In this document: positions 23,289-34,617 of the stretch, one piece after another
Numbering within the stretch: position 1 is the stretch's first letter
Layout of the letters: each line of letters starts with the position of its first letter
Notes under the pieces: model-generated
Databases searched by the model: none
What the model was told of the DNA's origin: nothing
The model's input: only the letters and a program-made list of their open reading frames with translations
Program-made: the position numbers and the translations under genes
Source of the DNA: Phaeosaccion multiseriatum
Taxonomy: Eukaryota; Ochrophyta, other classes
DNA length: 64,000 nucleotides
Assembly: GCA_965112735.1 (NCBI GenBank)
Contig: OZ218951.1
Coordinates: 1,488,001-1,552,000 of the forward strand
Reading direction: 5' to 3'

Positions 23289-26200
23289 ACACACACTCGC
23301 CGGGCGCGTTAACTCACTCCACTAACCTGTGAGGGTCCGAGCGTCGAGGGTCGTAACCCGTGACCCTGAGGCACACCCACATCTCCTTCTTACCCCATCT
23401 GCTGCCATCCCCTCCTCCTCCTCCTCCTCCTGTGGCCGCTGAATCACCAACGGCTCCAGACAGGGACGAGGATAGGGACATGAAGTGCTCCACTCCTGTC
23501 ATCTCTGGCTCGCCCCCCCCTCCGCCACCAACTCCTGTATCACCATATGCTCCACCCAGTGATGCTGATGTATCACCAAACATTGCCGTCTCACTGAGCG
23601 CTCCGGTTCCTGCTACTGCTGCATCACCAACTGCTGCTGCTCCTCCTCCTCCTCCTGCTGCTGCTGCTGCTGCTTCTTCGTCGGCCCGCCAGTACGTAAT
23701 CTTGAACTTGACCGACAGTTCCTTCGCCTCCAGGGGCATGAACCACCACATCAACGAGTGAGCCTTCCTACTTCCAATCACCCCCTTTCGACTCGACTCG
23801 TCCAACCGCAGCAGCGGCATGGAGGCCTCTGCCGCTCCGTAACCGCACGTTTCATTGAGTTTCTGTAACGGTGAAGTGTCCACCTCGAAGAACACGTCAC
23901 AGCCGCCAACGTTCATCAACTCCGTAATCTGCAGGGGAGCATCTTCCTGTGATGTTCCCAGTGCCACGGGGTGGAGTTGGTACTCCCCTACCACCTCCCC
24001 CTCCTCCCCTCCTCCTTCACCGTCCCCTCCCTCCTCTGGTCCTCCTCCTTCTTCTCCTCCTCCTCCTCCTCCTCCTCCGCTCTGATCACCCTCGGACCGA
24101 GACGACGCAGACGAAGTCAGAGAGCGAGCCAGAGGCGCCAACGTAGGCACTCGAAGCACGGGTTCGCCCCTTGCCAACGTGTGCCCTTGTAGGGTCAGCC
24201 AGAACTGCTTGCCCTGCCCCACCCTCACCAGACAGGAGAGCTCATGTCTGCCTTCGTGCTGAAGGGAGGAGAAGGCGTAGGAGAGGCGAAGGACACAGCT
24301 CTCTCCCGGGTCGAGGTGACCGTGACGGGGGAAAATGTCGAACACTTTGAGTCGGTCGATGACGTCATTTTGACGCAGCTGCGGTAGGGGAGGGGGTGAA
24401 GGGATGCAGGGAGGAAGGGAGGGAGGGGGAGGGAGAGAGGGAGGGAGGGGACGGAGGAAGGGAGGGAGGGACCGGCGGAGGGAGGGACGGAGGGAGGAGG
24501 ATGGAAGGGTATGGGCATGAGTATGGCCTCCATCCTCCTCACCACCATCGCGATCGCCACTCCTCATCCCTACGTAACCCCCCCCGAGTGGCTTGGTGTG
24601 TGCCACGCACGCGCGCAGACAGTCTATAAAAGAAAAGGAAGGAGTACGACTTGTAACATCCCCATCACCGCCTACCTCCTCCGGCGTTGGCTCCCCCTCA
24701 TTGGCCCATGTCTCCATCTCAATGTCCCTCTCGTTGGGCATGTGTAGACTGAAGTCACAAGCCAAGAAGCCGGGGTTGCAGAGCTCCAAGAGTAGCACTT
24801 GCTCAGTGCTGCCCAAGCAGGCCGGCACAAAGGGTATCGCGTACTTGGGCAAGCTGGCGATGTCCGGAGAGGACTCTTGATTGAAGGCCACCTCCCTCTC
24901 CGTGAGGGGCGCTGCCAGCATCTGATTCACCTCCGATAAGTGGAGTGCGTTCCACAAGTGAGGGGAGTCGCAACACAGACCCCCACCCTCCACGCGACAG
25001 TCTCTCACCACCACGCAAGGGAAGGAAGCTCGTCCGCTGACGGCACACTGCAGGGGAAGCACCTCCAATGGCTGCTGTACCACCAACTGCTGCTGCTGCT
25101 GCTGCTGCTGTCCGATCATTCGCTCCTCCTCCGCATCAACAACATCATCATCCTCCTCATCATCCTCGTCGTCCTCCTCTCCCCCCTGCCCATAGACTCC
25201 TCCTCCTCCTCCTCCTCTGCATCTCTTTCTCCGACCATCTCCACCCCTACGGCCGCCGCTTGCACGTCTTGTTGTCAGCATGAGCTCTGCTTCCCTTGCC
25301 TTGTTCCCGACCGCCAGCATCGACGCTTCGGCAGGGGGAAGCAGCACGGGCTTGCCGGAGGCGTCGACGGCACCGACGGCACAGAGGAGGGTCATCTCAT
25401 ATGCGCCGTTGAAGCCGGGCTTGAAGGTCAAGTTGGCCTGGTGGGAAGAACGGAGGAAGGAAGGAAGGAAGGGAGGGAGGGAGGGAGGGAGGGAGGCATG
25501 TGTGTGGGGGGGGTGGGGGAGGGGGAGTGAGTCAAAGCGCGCATCTTCAAGCAACCCATTCCTCCTCCTCCCCTTCGCTCTACTCCCTCCCTCCATCTTC
25601 CTTCCCCATACGCCTCTAATTGACTACCCATCCCCTACCCTCCCCTTTGTGCCTCTTCTCACCTCCGTGCGGCTTTTGGCGGGAAGCACTCCCCTTGGCT
25701 TGTCCACATATAGAGAGTCTACCCCCAGCGAAGTGGCGGCGGCGGGGGGCGTGAGCGGCAGAGGTCGGTGAGCAGGCCCGTCCTGACACTCAGCACCGAC
25801 GCCAAGGGGCAGTGGAGGACCTTCCTTGAGGACATATCTGTGGGGCAGGGGAGGGAGAAGGGGAAGAGCGGTCACTGGTCCGACACTCACTCACTCACTC
25901 ACTCACTCACTCACTCACTCACTCACTCACTGTCCTGACACTCACTCACTGTCCGGACACTCACTACTCACTGTCCGGACACTCACTCACTGTCCCTCAC
26001 TGTTCTGGCACTCCCTTCCTGTCCCGACACTCACTACTCACTGTTCCTGCACTCATTCACTCACTGTCCTGACACTTACTCACTCACTGTCCTGACACTT
26101 ACTCACTCACTGTCCTGACACTCACTCACCTCAGCTCATACGCGAGATCCCCCTCCGAGTTATTCACCATGATCACCCGACTTGACGCACTGGTATTCAC

Positions 26201-29200
26201 AAGTCTCTCTCCGAAAGTCAGCACCGAAGGCTCGAACACCACTGCCCCACTGCTGCTGTGGCCCACCACTGTGAGGTGCAGCACCTGCTCCTGTTGGGCA
26301 TACTGCGCCTCCCCCACTTGGCGACCGTCCTTGAGCCCTGCAGGAGGGGGGCCGGCGATGCTGCGGACAGTCACTTTGATCTGTTTAGGGTTGGGGTCGG
26401 TTGGTTGGGGAGTTTTTTTTGGGGGGGGGGGCGGGAGAAGGAGAGGGGTGGGAAGAGGGGACGGGGGGGGGCGGAGGGTCAGACGTAGACACACACACGC
26501 GCACATATACACACCCTCTCTGACACGTTGGTACTCTCTCCCTCTCCCTCTCCCTCTCCCCCTCCCTCTCCCTCTCCCTCTCCCTCTCCCTCTCCCTCTC
26601 CCTCTCCCTCTCCCTCTCCCTCTCCCTCTCCCTCTCCCTCTCCCTCTCCCTCTCCCTCTCCCTCTCCCTCTCCCTCTCCCTCTCCCTCTCCGTCCCTCCC
26701 CCTCTCCCTCTCCCTCTGTCTCTCTCTATCTCTGCCTCTCTCTCCCTCTCCCTCTCCCTCTCCCTCTCCCTCTCCCTCTCCCTCTCCCTCTCCGTCCCTC
26801 CCCCTCTCCCTCTCCCTCTGTCTCTCTCTATCTCTGCCTCTCTCTCCCTCTCCCTCTCCCTCTCCCTCTCCCTCTCCCTCTCCCTCTCCCTCTCCCTCTC
26901 CCTCCCCCTCTCGCTCCCCCTCTCGCTCTCTCACCCGGAAGCGGTAGGTGGTGGTCTCTCTCGGGGCGAAGGAGAGAGTCATGATCGCACTCTCATTGCC
27001 CAGCAAGGTGCCCGCACAGGGGGATAGGGAGAACACCCCGGACTGCGCCACGGAGGCGGGCAGGGACACCTGTCGGAAGGGATTATCATGTCAGTGAATG
27101 ATGCCAGTGGAGTGTTGTAAGTCAGTGATTTCGTGGGGGTACATGGTCGTAAAGGAACTACAAGGTAGTAGGGAGATTTGGGGGGGGGGGGAAGGCAGTG
27201 GTACCACACACACACATACACACACACACACACACACACAGACACACACAGACACGCACCTTGTACACAAGAGGCACGCGCGAGTCGTTGCGGAGCGTCA
27301 CCTCGCGGCTGCTGGACACGCCCACACACGTCGGCTTCAGGAACAGCTGCTGTTGCTCCTGTACCACCAACTGCTGCTGCTGCTGCTGCTCGAAAGCGCT
27401 TGTGCCTGCTCCTGCTCGTGCCACTGCTGTATCACCAACGGCTGTGGCTGGGGCTGGGGCTGTGGCGTCACAGATGGAGCCCAAGACGAGCTTCGGTCGG
27501 CATCCGAGGCCCATTAAGACGACTTCGAGGGTGGTGTGGTCGTTGTTGTTGAGCGTGCATTGGAGGCGGTGTTGATAAGCACGTGCGTCTTGGGGGAGGA
27601 AGCGGAGCGCCAGGAGCTGGAAATCACCTGTGGGGGTACATGTGGAGTACGGGATGGAAGGGGGGAGGGTCGTGGGTGTGTGGGTGTGTGGGTGTAAGGG
27701 TGTGTGGGTGTGTGGGTGTGTGTGTGGGGGTGGGTGTGGGTGTGTGGGTGTGTGGGTGTGTGGGTGTGTGGGTGTGTGGGTGCGTGGGTGTGTGGGTGTG
27801 GGTGGGGGTGGGTGGGACGGAGAGGAGGGGGGGGAAGAGGGGAGGGAGGGATGGAGGGTTAAAGACAGAGGGATGAACTGGCTTTTCGATGTCATATGTG
27901 TGGTGTGAGGTGTGAAGGACCAGGTGGCAGGTCTGAAGGGCCAGGTGGCAGGTATCAGATCTGAAGTGGCAGGAATCAGGTATCAGGTGTCAGCCTCAGA
28001 TGTAAGGTATCAGGTATCAGGTGTGAGGTATCAGGTATCAGGTGTGAGGTATCAGGTGTCAGGTGTCAGGTGTCAGGTATCAGGTGTGAGGTGTGAGGTA
28101 TCAGGTATTACGTGTGAGGTATCAGGTATCAGGTGTCAGGTATCAGGTGTGAGGTGTGAGGTGTGAGGTGTGAGGTTTCAGGTGTGAGGTGTGAGGTGTG
28201 AGGTGTCAGGAGTGTCAGGTGTGAGGTGTGAGGTATCAGGTATCAGATGTCAGGTGTGAGGTGTCAGGTATCAGATGTCAGGTGTGAGGTATCAGGTGTC
28301 AGGTGTCAGGTGTGAGGTATCAGGTATCAGGTATCAGGTGTGAGGTGTGAGGTGTCAGGTATCAGGTGTTAGGTGTGAGGTGTGAGGTGTCAGGTATCAG
28401 GTGTCAGGTGTCAGCTGTGAGGTGTCAGGTGTCAGGTGTTATAACTCGATGTATTGCTCACCTGCAGGGATGAGGCCAATGTTTGGCTTGATTTGGAACA
28501 CTCCGGAGGGGTCGGCCTCGAAGCGGAAAAAGGCCGGGATGTTGCCGGAGTTGTTCAGCCGGATGGTCTGAGGATGGCAGTCAATGGGAAGGGGTTGAAG
28601 TGTGAGCGTCATCAGTTTGTCAATTTTCTGCAGTGTGGGTGTCAGTTTGTCAGTCCGTCCAGTCAGTCGGTCGGAGTGTCAATGTGGGCTGGTATCGGTG
28701 TGTTTAACGTACCTGATACACCACATCTCCCACGTGGGCAGGAGGAAAGGTGAGTCTCCCCTTGTGCTGGCCCGACGAAGTGCTGAGGCTGCAGCGGGCG
28801 AGGAATTGGCCCGCTCCGAAGCTGTGGCCTGTCACTTTGAGCACAGAACACCAGGGGGGGGTCAGGCTCGTGTCCTGAGGGGGGGGGGGGAGGGGGAGAG
28901 GGGGAGAGGGGGGGAGGGGGGGAGGGGGGGAGGGGGGGAGGGGAAGGGGTGGTAGCGTTAGGGGAAGCAAAGACAGGCAGATGGTAGCAGATGGTAACAG
29001 ATGGCAGGAGGTGGAGGGGGCACGCTGTGATGTGCGAACGCGCCGCTGGACGATAGGATGAGAGGAGAGGAGGGATGAAATGACGTGAAGGTTACGCATG
29101 ATGGTACACTACGTAATGTTACGTACCGTGGTGAGTCGGAAGGATCTCTGATTCTTGAAGAAGACGAAGGCCTCGAGCTCCTGCAGGAAGTACGCATTCT

Positions 29201-32200
29201 CCCGCTGGGGGGCGAAGGTCACCTGTTGGGCAGTTTCAGTGTCAGTTTCACTTGCCGTCAATTATTTTTGACTCTTAATCACCAACTCATCACTAACTTT
29301 TGGCAATGAATGGTTGTGAATCAATGTCAATCAATCAAGCAGCTCTCACCTCAAACTCGGCCCTCCCCCCGTGGGGCGCAATGTCCACCGTCTTTGGCGA
29401 GATGGTGAAGTCGAGGCCTCGAAGGCGACTCGTACCACCACCAGCAATGGCGGTGGAGGTAGTGGCGGGGTCGCTGAAGCTGCTCCCTTGGGCCTGCCAG
29501 ATGACCTGGACCTTGGCGGTGGTGTTATTGGTGAGGGAGAAGGTGCGCGTGCTGCCGCCCCTCCCCGAGGAGGAGGCGGAGGAGGGGGTGGAGGGGGTGT
29601 AACCAAAGTCCATCACACTGTTTGGGGGGATGGCAGTGGATGGGAAGAGGGGGGGGGATGGCAGTGGATGGGTGGTTGGGGGTAGAGTTTAGCACAGAGG
29701 CATCCCCCCCATCTTTCCTTCACTCATTCACTCGCTCACTCACTCACCCACTCACCCACTCACCCACTCACTCAATCACTTACTCCTCACCCCTCACCCC
29801 TCTCCCTCTCACCTGTCGCTGGCTACCACCTCCAAATCGTCATCTGTGGGTTGGATGAAGAACTCGCGTGCCACCGCTGCCTGATTCCGAGTGGTGTCTC
29901 CCGAGCGTGTCAAGGGCCTTGCAATGTCTTTGGGCTGCTGGCGGAGGGGTTGGGTCCCCATGGCACCCACTCGAGCGAACAGATTGGGCTCACTCGAGGA
30001 CGTTTGAAGTGTTCCAAGCTCATCCGGAGACACCCTGTTGTGTGTGTGTGTGTGTGTGTTATATGTGTACGTGTACGTGTGTGTGTAGAGAGGGTGACAG
30101 AGACTAAGCCTCATTTGCAAACTTACCTCCTCCCTCTCCTACTCCTTCCCCCCCCCGTCATCCTCCTTCTTCCTTCCTTCCTTCCTTCCTTCCTCCCTCC
30201 CTCCCTCCCTCCCTCCCTCCCTCCCTCCCTCCCTCCCTCCCTCCCTCCCTCCCTCCCTCCCTCCCTCCCTCCCTCCCTCCCTCCCTCCCTCCCTCCCTCC
30301 CTCCCTCCCTCCCTCCCTCCCTCCCTCCCTCCCTCCCTCCCTCCCTCCCTCCCTCCCCCTACCTGCCGAGCCCGATGGCCTGTCTGTTGCGAAACGCCTG
30401 GACATGCGCATGCCTCAGCGGCGCCGGCCTCTGCTCCTTCACGTCCCCATGCGCAGGGGTGAACCCCGTGCCCAACAGATCCAACAACAATGGCAGTTGG
30501 TGCTCCACGTGCACAAACACGCGTCGGTAGTAATTGCATGGCTCACCGGGGCGGAACTCGAGTGTGATTTGAGCCTCTCCGGGGTGGCCGGTGCCTGGGG
30601 AGGGAGGGAGGGAGGGAGGGAGGGAGGGAGGGAGGGAGGGAGGGAGGGAGGGAGGGAGGGAGGGAGGGAGGGAGGGAGGGAGGGAGGGAGGGAGGGAGGG
30701 AGGGAGGGAGGGAGGGAGGGAGGGAGGGAGGGAGAAAGAGAGGGAGGGAGGGATGGAGGGAGTGAGGGACGGGGGTCGGGGGCACGAGAGGCAAGACTAT
30801 GCTGTCGCAACTCTATCAATAGTAACACCGACAGCCACACCAACCGCAACACCAACAGCCCCAAGAGGAACAAAAGAAACAACGACAGCTCATCCATACG
30901 CACCCACAACCACCCACAGCCACCCACGTACCCACCCACCCACCAACCCACCCATCCACCCACCCATCCACCCACCCATCGACCCACCCATCCCCCAATC
31001 CACCTACCCACACCCATTGACATACTACTCACCTGCCGAGGCGATGATGCCCCGTGTGTGACTGAAGGCGAAGACGCTGTCTCCCTTCTCCACCTCCACG
31101 CAGTAAGCAGCGGGCATGTGTGCCTCGTTACGCAGATACACTACTCTCGTGGCCACCCCTCCCGACGAGCCTTTGTGGGCGCACTCCACGTCGCGGAAGT
31201 TCACGCTGTCGGGGATGCCCATGCCTGGGGGGTTGGGTTGAGTTGGGTTGGGTTGGGTTGGGTTGGGTTGGGTTGGGTTGGGTTGGGTTGAGTTGGGTTG
31301 GGTTGGGTTGGGTTGGGTTGGGTTGGGTTGGGTTGGGTTGGGTTGGGTTGGGTTGGGTTGGGTTGGGTTGGGTTGGGTTGGGTTGGGTTGGGTTGGGTTG
31401 GGTTGGGTTGGGTTGGGTTGGGTTGGGTTGGGTTGGGTTGGGTTGGGTTGGGTTGGGTTGGGTTGGGTTGGGTTGGGTTGGGTTGGGTTGGGTTGGGTTG
31501 GGTTGGGTTGGGTTGGGTTGGGTTGGGTTGGGTTGGGTTGGGTTGGGTTGGGTTGGGTTGGGTTGGGTTGGGTTGGGTTGGGTTGGGTTGGGTTGGGTTG
31601 GGTTGGGTTGGGTTGGGTTGGGTTGGGTTGGGTTGGGTTGGGTTGGGTTGGGTTGGGTTGGGTTGGGTTGGGTTGGGTTGGGTTGGGTTGGGTTGGGTTG
31701 GGTTGGGTTGGGTTGGGTTGGGTTGGGTTGGGTCGGGTTGGGTTGGGTTGGGTTGGGTTGGGTTATGGTGGGTTGTGTTTCATGGGGTTAGGGAGGGGGG
31801 TGGAGGCAAGGAAGAGAGGGGAGGGGAGAGGAGAAGGGTGGAGGAAGGTTTGGGTCAAGGAGGAGGAGGGGGAAGTTGCATGTCATCCACTGCCACCTGT
31901 GCCTTGTTTGCCTTTTGTGCTCCTCACCTTGGGCGAAGGGGTCTTCCTTCTTCTCCAAGTACACATGAGGGCCGACGGCTCTGCCGCTCAGAGTCACCAC
32001 GATGCGATTGCCTATTGGGGGGAGGGAGGGAGGGAGGGAGGGGGGGAGGGAGGGGGGGGGGAAGGAAGGCGGGCGGAGTTAGCAACAGTCAATCGCTCTG
32101 CCCTCCACGACTTTCCTCACAGCCGTACACGCAAGAACACACAACAACCGAAACCCGCCGTCAATTCTCGTCCCTCCGAAGCCCCCTGGGCCACTCACTC

Positions 32201-32678
32201 ACTCACCGCCAACTGTGACAATTTCGTAGTGCTCACTGCTGAAGGTGCCCGCCGCCAAGGGACGAAAGGTCACCTTGATCTCTCTCTCGTCCTCGGGTCC
32301 CACTACCCCTTGGGCGGGGGACACGTCAAAGACGGGGTCGCAGTCTTGCTCGAGGCGGTGAGTGGAGAAGGAGGCAGGCACCACCGAGAGGTTGCGGAGG
32401 ACGAAGGTCTGTAGGCAGGCGGGGGGGATGGGGGGTAGGGGCGGGAGTGGTGTTGGGTACTGTGTTGCAGGTGTTCAGGTAAAGGTAAGTTCACGCAAGA
32501 GCAAAGAGGGATGAAAGGTGGAAAGCGAAGGAAAGCAAAGCAAAACCAAGGCAAAGCAAAGCAAAGCAAAGCAAGAGGAAAGGAGAGGAGGGGACAGCAC
32601 ACGCCCTCTCTCATTCCCACTCCCATGCACACACACGCACACACACACACACACACACACGCACACACACACACACAC

Positions 32679-32759
<81 letters not shown>

Positions 32760-33585
32760 CACACACACCAAACCTCAACCTCACCTTGACGATATTCTCC
32801 TGCAGGGGGCAGTCGACCAATACCCTCCCAAAGTCAATCCTCTCTACACTTGCGGTGATGTGACAGTACTTGCCAATGGCACTCAGGCTCATCTCTAGCA
32901 TCGGCTTGGGCTTGATTGCATTCACGCCGTCGCCAACGGTGAGTATGGCCTGACTCACGTACACGGAGGCATCTGTAGGCCTCAGGGTGCAAGATATGGC
33001 AACGGACGAGCGGACGGGCACCTCGCCGGCCATGGGGCTCAGAGCAAACGGTCGGGCCACTTCCCACCTAAGAGGGGAGGGAAGTGGAGTTGACATGGAA
33101 ACGAAAGGGAAAAGGGAGGGAAGTGACCTTCTCAATATCGAACACCACAAAATACACTTCTCTGCCTACTCCGATCGAAAAGCACGGTAAGAGGCAAAAG
33201 CAATCTCTACCCGTACCTAAAGGGGGCAGGCACCTGCCCGATGTTCTTGATGTGAAACACTCTCTCCGACGTATCGGAGGCCGGACAGAAACCGAGGTCC
33301 ACTCCGGAGGGGATGGAGCACTGCAGGGTGGACAGGAGCGCTTTGACGGGCACATGAAAGCCGCCTGAGGGAGGGAGGGAGGGAGGGAGGGAGGGAGGGA
33401 GGGAGGGAGCACACCACACACGACATGACACACGACATGACACACGGGTTTGGGGTGGTGCAGTATGGGTCCCGAGTATGACAGCGAGTCAGAGCAGGGT
33501 TCAGAAAGGGGAGGAGAAGCAAGGACAGGGGCGGCAGTGGGGCATTTCATCCCCACGACCACCACGACCATCGTCATCATCATCA

Positions 33586-33649
<64 letters not shown>

Positions 33650-34290
33650 CCCTCTCATCATCATCATCTTCTTCATCATCATTATCATTTTCACTCACAC
33701 ACAACACCACCACTCCTCTCCAAGAGCGCAAACAACATTTCCTCAGAGCTTGCTTTGGGGCTTGGGGCTTGGGGGCCCGGCCCGGAATGGCAAAGCGGCA
33801 GACTTGCAAACTTACCACTGTTGGGCCCGTCCTGCATCTTAAAGTAGATGGTGTCGTTGTACACATTGTCCTTCACGGGGCGAAACACAACTTCCACCTC
33901 GCGCATGGTGCCCGGGGGCAATGTAAAGACCTCAGGATAGGCCAGGTTGAAGTATCGCGTCTTGGGGATGCGGTACTTAAGCTTACGGAGCTGCGCAGAC
34001 ACGTTCTTGACGATTAGCTTCTGTGTGTACTCGCCCCCCGCGACCCACTCCCCTCCCTTGAAGAGAATGCCGTCGCCATAGGGACCCACGCAGTCCACGC
34101 CGAAGATCCTGTTGCGGTCCTCCCTGCTGAGTATCACTCCACCGTCGCCAGTTCGGCTGTACGAGAAGTCTCCCCCTTCTGTTCCTCCTCCTCCTCCTCC
34201 TGCTCTTCCTCCTCCTCTTTCTCCTTCCCCTCCCCGCCCCCCTCCGTCTTCTTGTCTAGGCATGGTGCGCTCTGGATCTGTAGACGACAT
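19210..34290 (-). CDS. CFAP65: CFAP65-like ciliary central-apparatus protein (ASH/MSP-domain)
   Basis: There are 23 exons on the minus strand: 34290-33816, 33364-33217, 33067-32785, 32408-32207, 32011-31928, 31224-31033, 30594-30363, 30034-29813, 29617-29350, 29222-29127, 28874-28713, 28567-28462, 27627-27260, 27069-26935, 26380-26130, 25837-25663, 25437-24676, 24378-23327, 23208-23144, about 23020-22869, 22540-22417, 22105-21918 and 21739-19210. This gives about 2,750 residues. The N-terminal block ([13 protein letters not shown], then [17 protein letters not shown]) and the later block [19 protein letters not shown] match the plan of CFAP65, with immunoglobulin-like ASH/Hydin modules repeated along the chain. 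CFAP65 is a central-pair protein needed for flagellar motility. The last exon is very Gly/Ser/Pro-rich with poly-Gly, poly-Ala and Gln runs. Exons 19-20 are the least certain junctions. HYDIN or CFAP47 are less likely alternatives. Confidence 0.75.
22556..22750. repeat. GGGA/GGAA tetranucleotide tract in a CFAP65-like intron
   Basis: A polypurine run of mixed GGGA and GGAA units lies directly upstream (gene sense) of the exon at 22540-22417. On the gene strand it forms a long polypyrimidine tract. Confidence 0.93.
26530..26925. repeat. (CCCTCT)n hexamer array with a higher-order unit
   Basis: The hexamer array fills the intron between exons 26380-26130 and 27069-26935. A variant block (CGTCCCTCC, then a CTGTCTCTCTCTATCTCTG-type segment) occurs twice, beginning near 26691 and 26793. 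The spacing is about 102 bp, or 17 hexamers, which indicates segmental expansion inside the array. Confidence 0.9.
27905..28440. repeat. AGGTATCAGGTGTG-type minisatellite in a CFAP65-like intron
   Basis: Units of 7 bp (AGGTGTG, AGGTATC, AGGTGTC) alternate irregularly for over 500 bp in the intron between exons 28567-28462 and 27627-27260. There are no spacers, so it is not CRISPR-like. Confidence 0.93.
30172..30358. repeat. (CCCT)n/(CCTT)n tract on one side of CFAP65-like exon 7
   Basis: About 45 tetranucleotide units on the + strand. This is the reverse complement of the tract at 30599-30735 on the other side of the exon at 30363-30594. Confidence 0.97.
30599..30735. repeat. (GGGA)n tract on the other side of CFAP65-like exon 7
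   Basis: About 34 GGGA units. Together with the CCCT tract at 30172-30358 it makes a long inverted repeat around a 232-bp exon. Confidence 0.97.
31229..31766. repeat. (GGGTT)n pentamer array, telomere-like and G-quadruplex-prone
   Basis: About 105 units of GGGTT, with one GGGTC and a few GAGTT variants, fill most of an intron of the CFAP65-like gene (31225-31927). The G-rich strand is +, so the pre-mRNA carries the C-rich strand. Confidence 0.98.
32630..32768. repeat. (CA)n microsatellite in a CFAP65-like intron
   Basis: Interrupted CA repeats lie beside the donor of the exon at 33067-32785. A (CAT)n run occurs in the next upstream intron at about 33570-33690. Confidence 0.95.
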
Positions 34291-34617
34291 GGCTCCGTCG
34301 TAGAGAGCACGCTGTCACACTTCTCAGGTGCGGTCCTCTGGCAGCTCAGTGTCGCATTTGGACTGTCGTTTCAGGCTGAACAGCGTAGCTGTTGCTCTCT
34401 TTCACGCCTTCCCCTCCTCACTGGTGCCTCCTCTCCCTCTCTTGTGTCAGCCGCCACCCTCCCTGCACAGGCCGAGCAGCAGAGCAATTAGAGAGAACGG
34501 AGGGAAACCAAATGTAACGGTGAGTGGTGAAGTATCCCCAATCCTATGGGCCACGATCCTGCTGAACAGTCTGCAAAATTGATACGTGTTGTATTCGAGA
34601 ATCGAAGGGACGCAACC
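34291..34617. promoter_or_regulatory. Divergent spacer between the CFAP65-like and LOG-family genes
   Basis: 327 bp separate two opposite start codons, so this spacer must hold both 5' ends or a shared promoter. No TATA box was recognised. The functional role is inferred from layout only. Confidence 0.4.

Noticed and set aside
26479-27069. Glu/Gly/Arg-repeat protein on the minus strand
   Set aside because: Only 26935-27069 is a real exon. The rest is the CCCTCT intron array after a good GTGAGAG donor.
27905-28440. Possible CRISPR-like array
   Set aside because: The units are 7-bp variants packed without unique spacers, inside a eukaryotic intron.
31229-31766. True telomere or chromosome end
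   Set aside because: Coding exons of one gene continue on both sides, so it is interstitial.
31120-32414. Large [14 protein letters not shown] open frames on the + strand
   Set aside because: They are the (GGGTT)n array translated, and they run across the CFAP65-like exon 31928-32011 on the other strand.
33451-33842. Poly-His and poly-Ile frames near 33570-33690
   Set aside because: They are the (CAT)n microsatellite in a CFAP65-like intron, with no conserved flanks.
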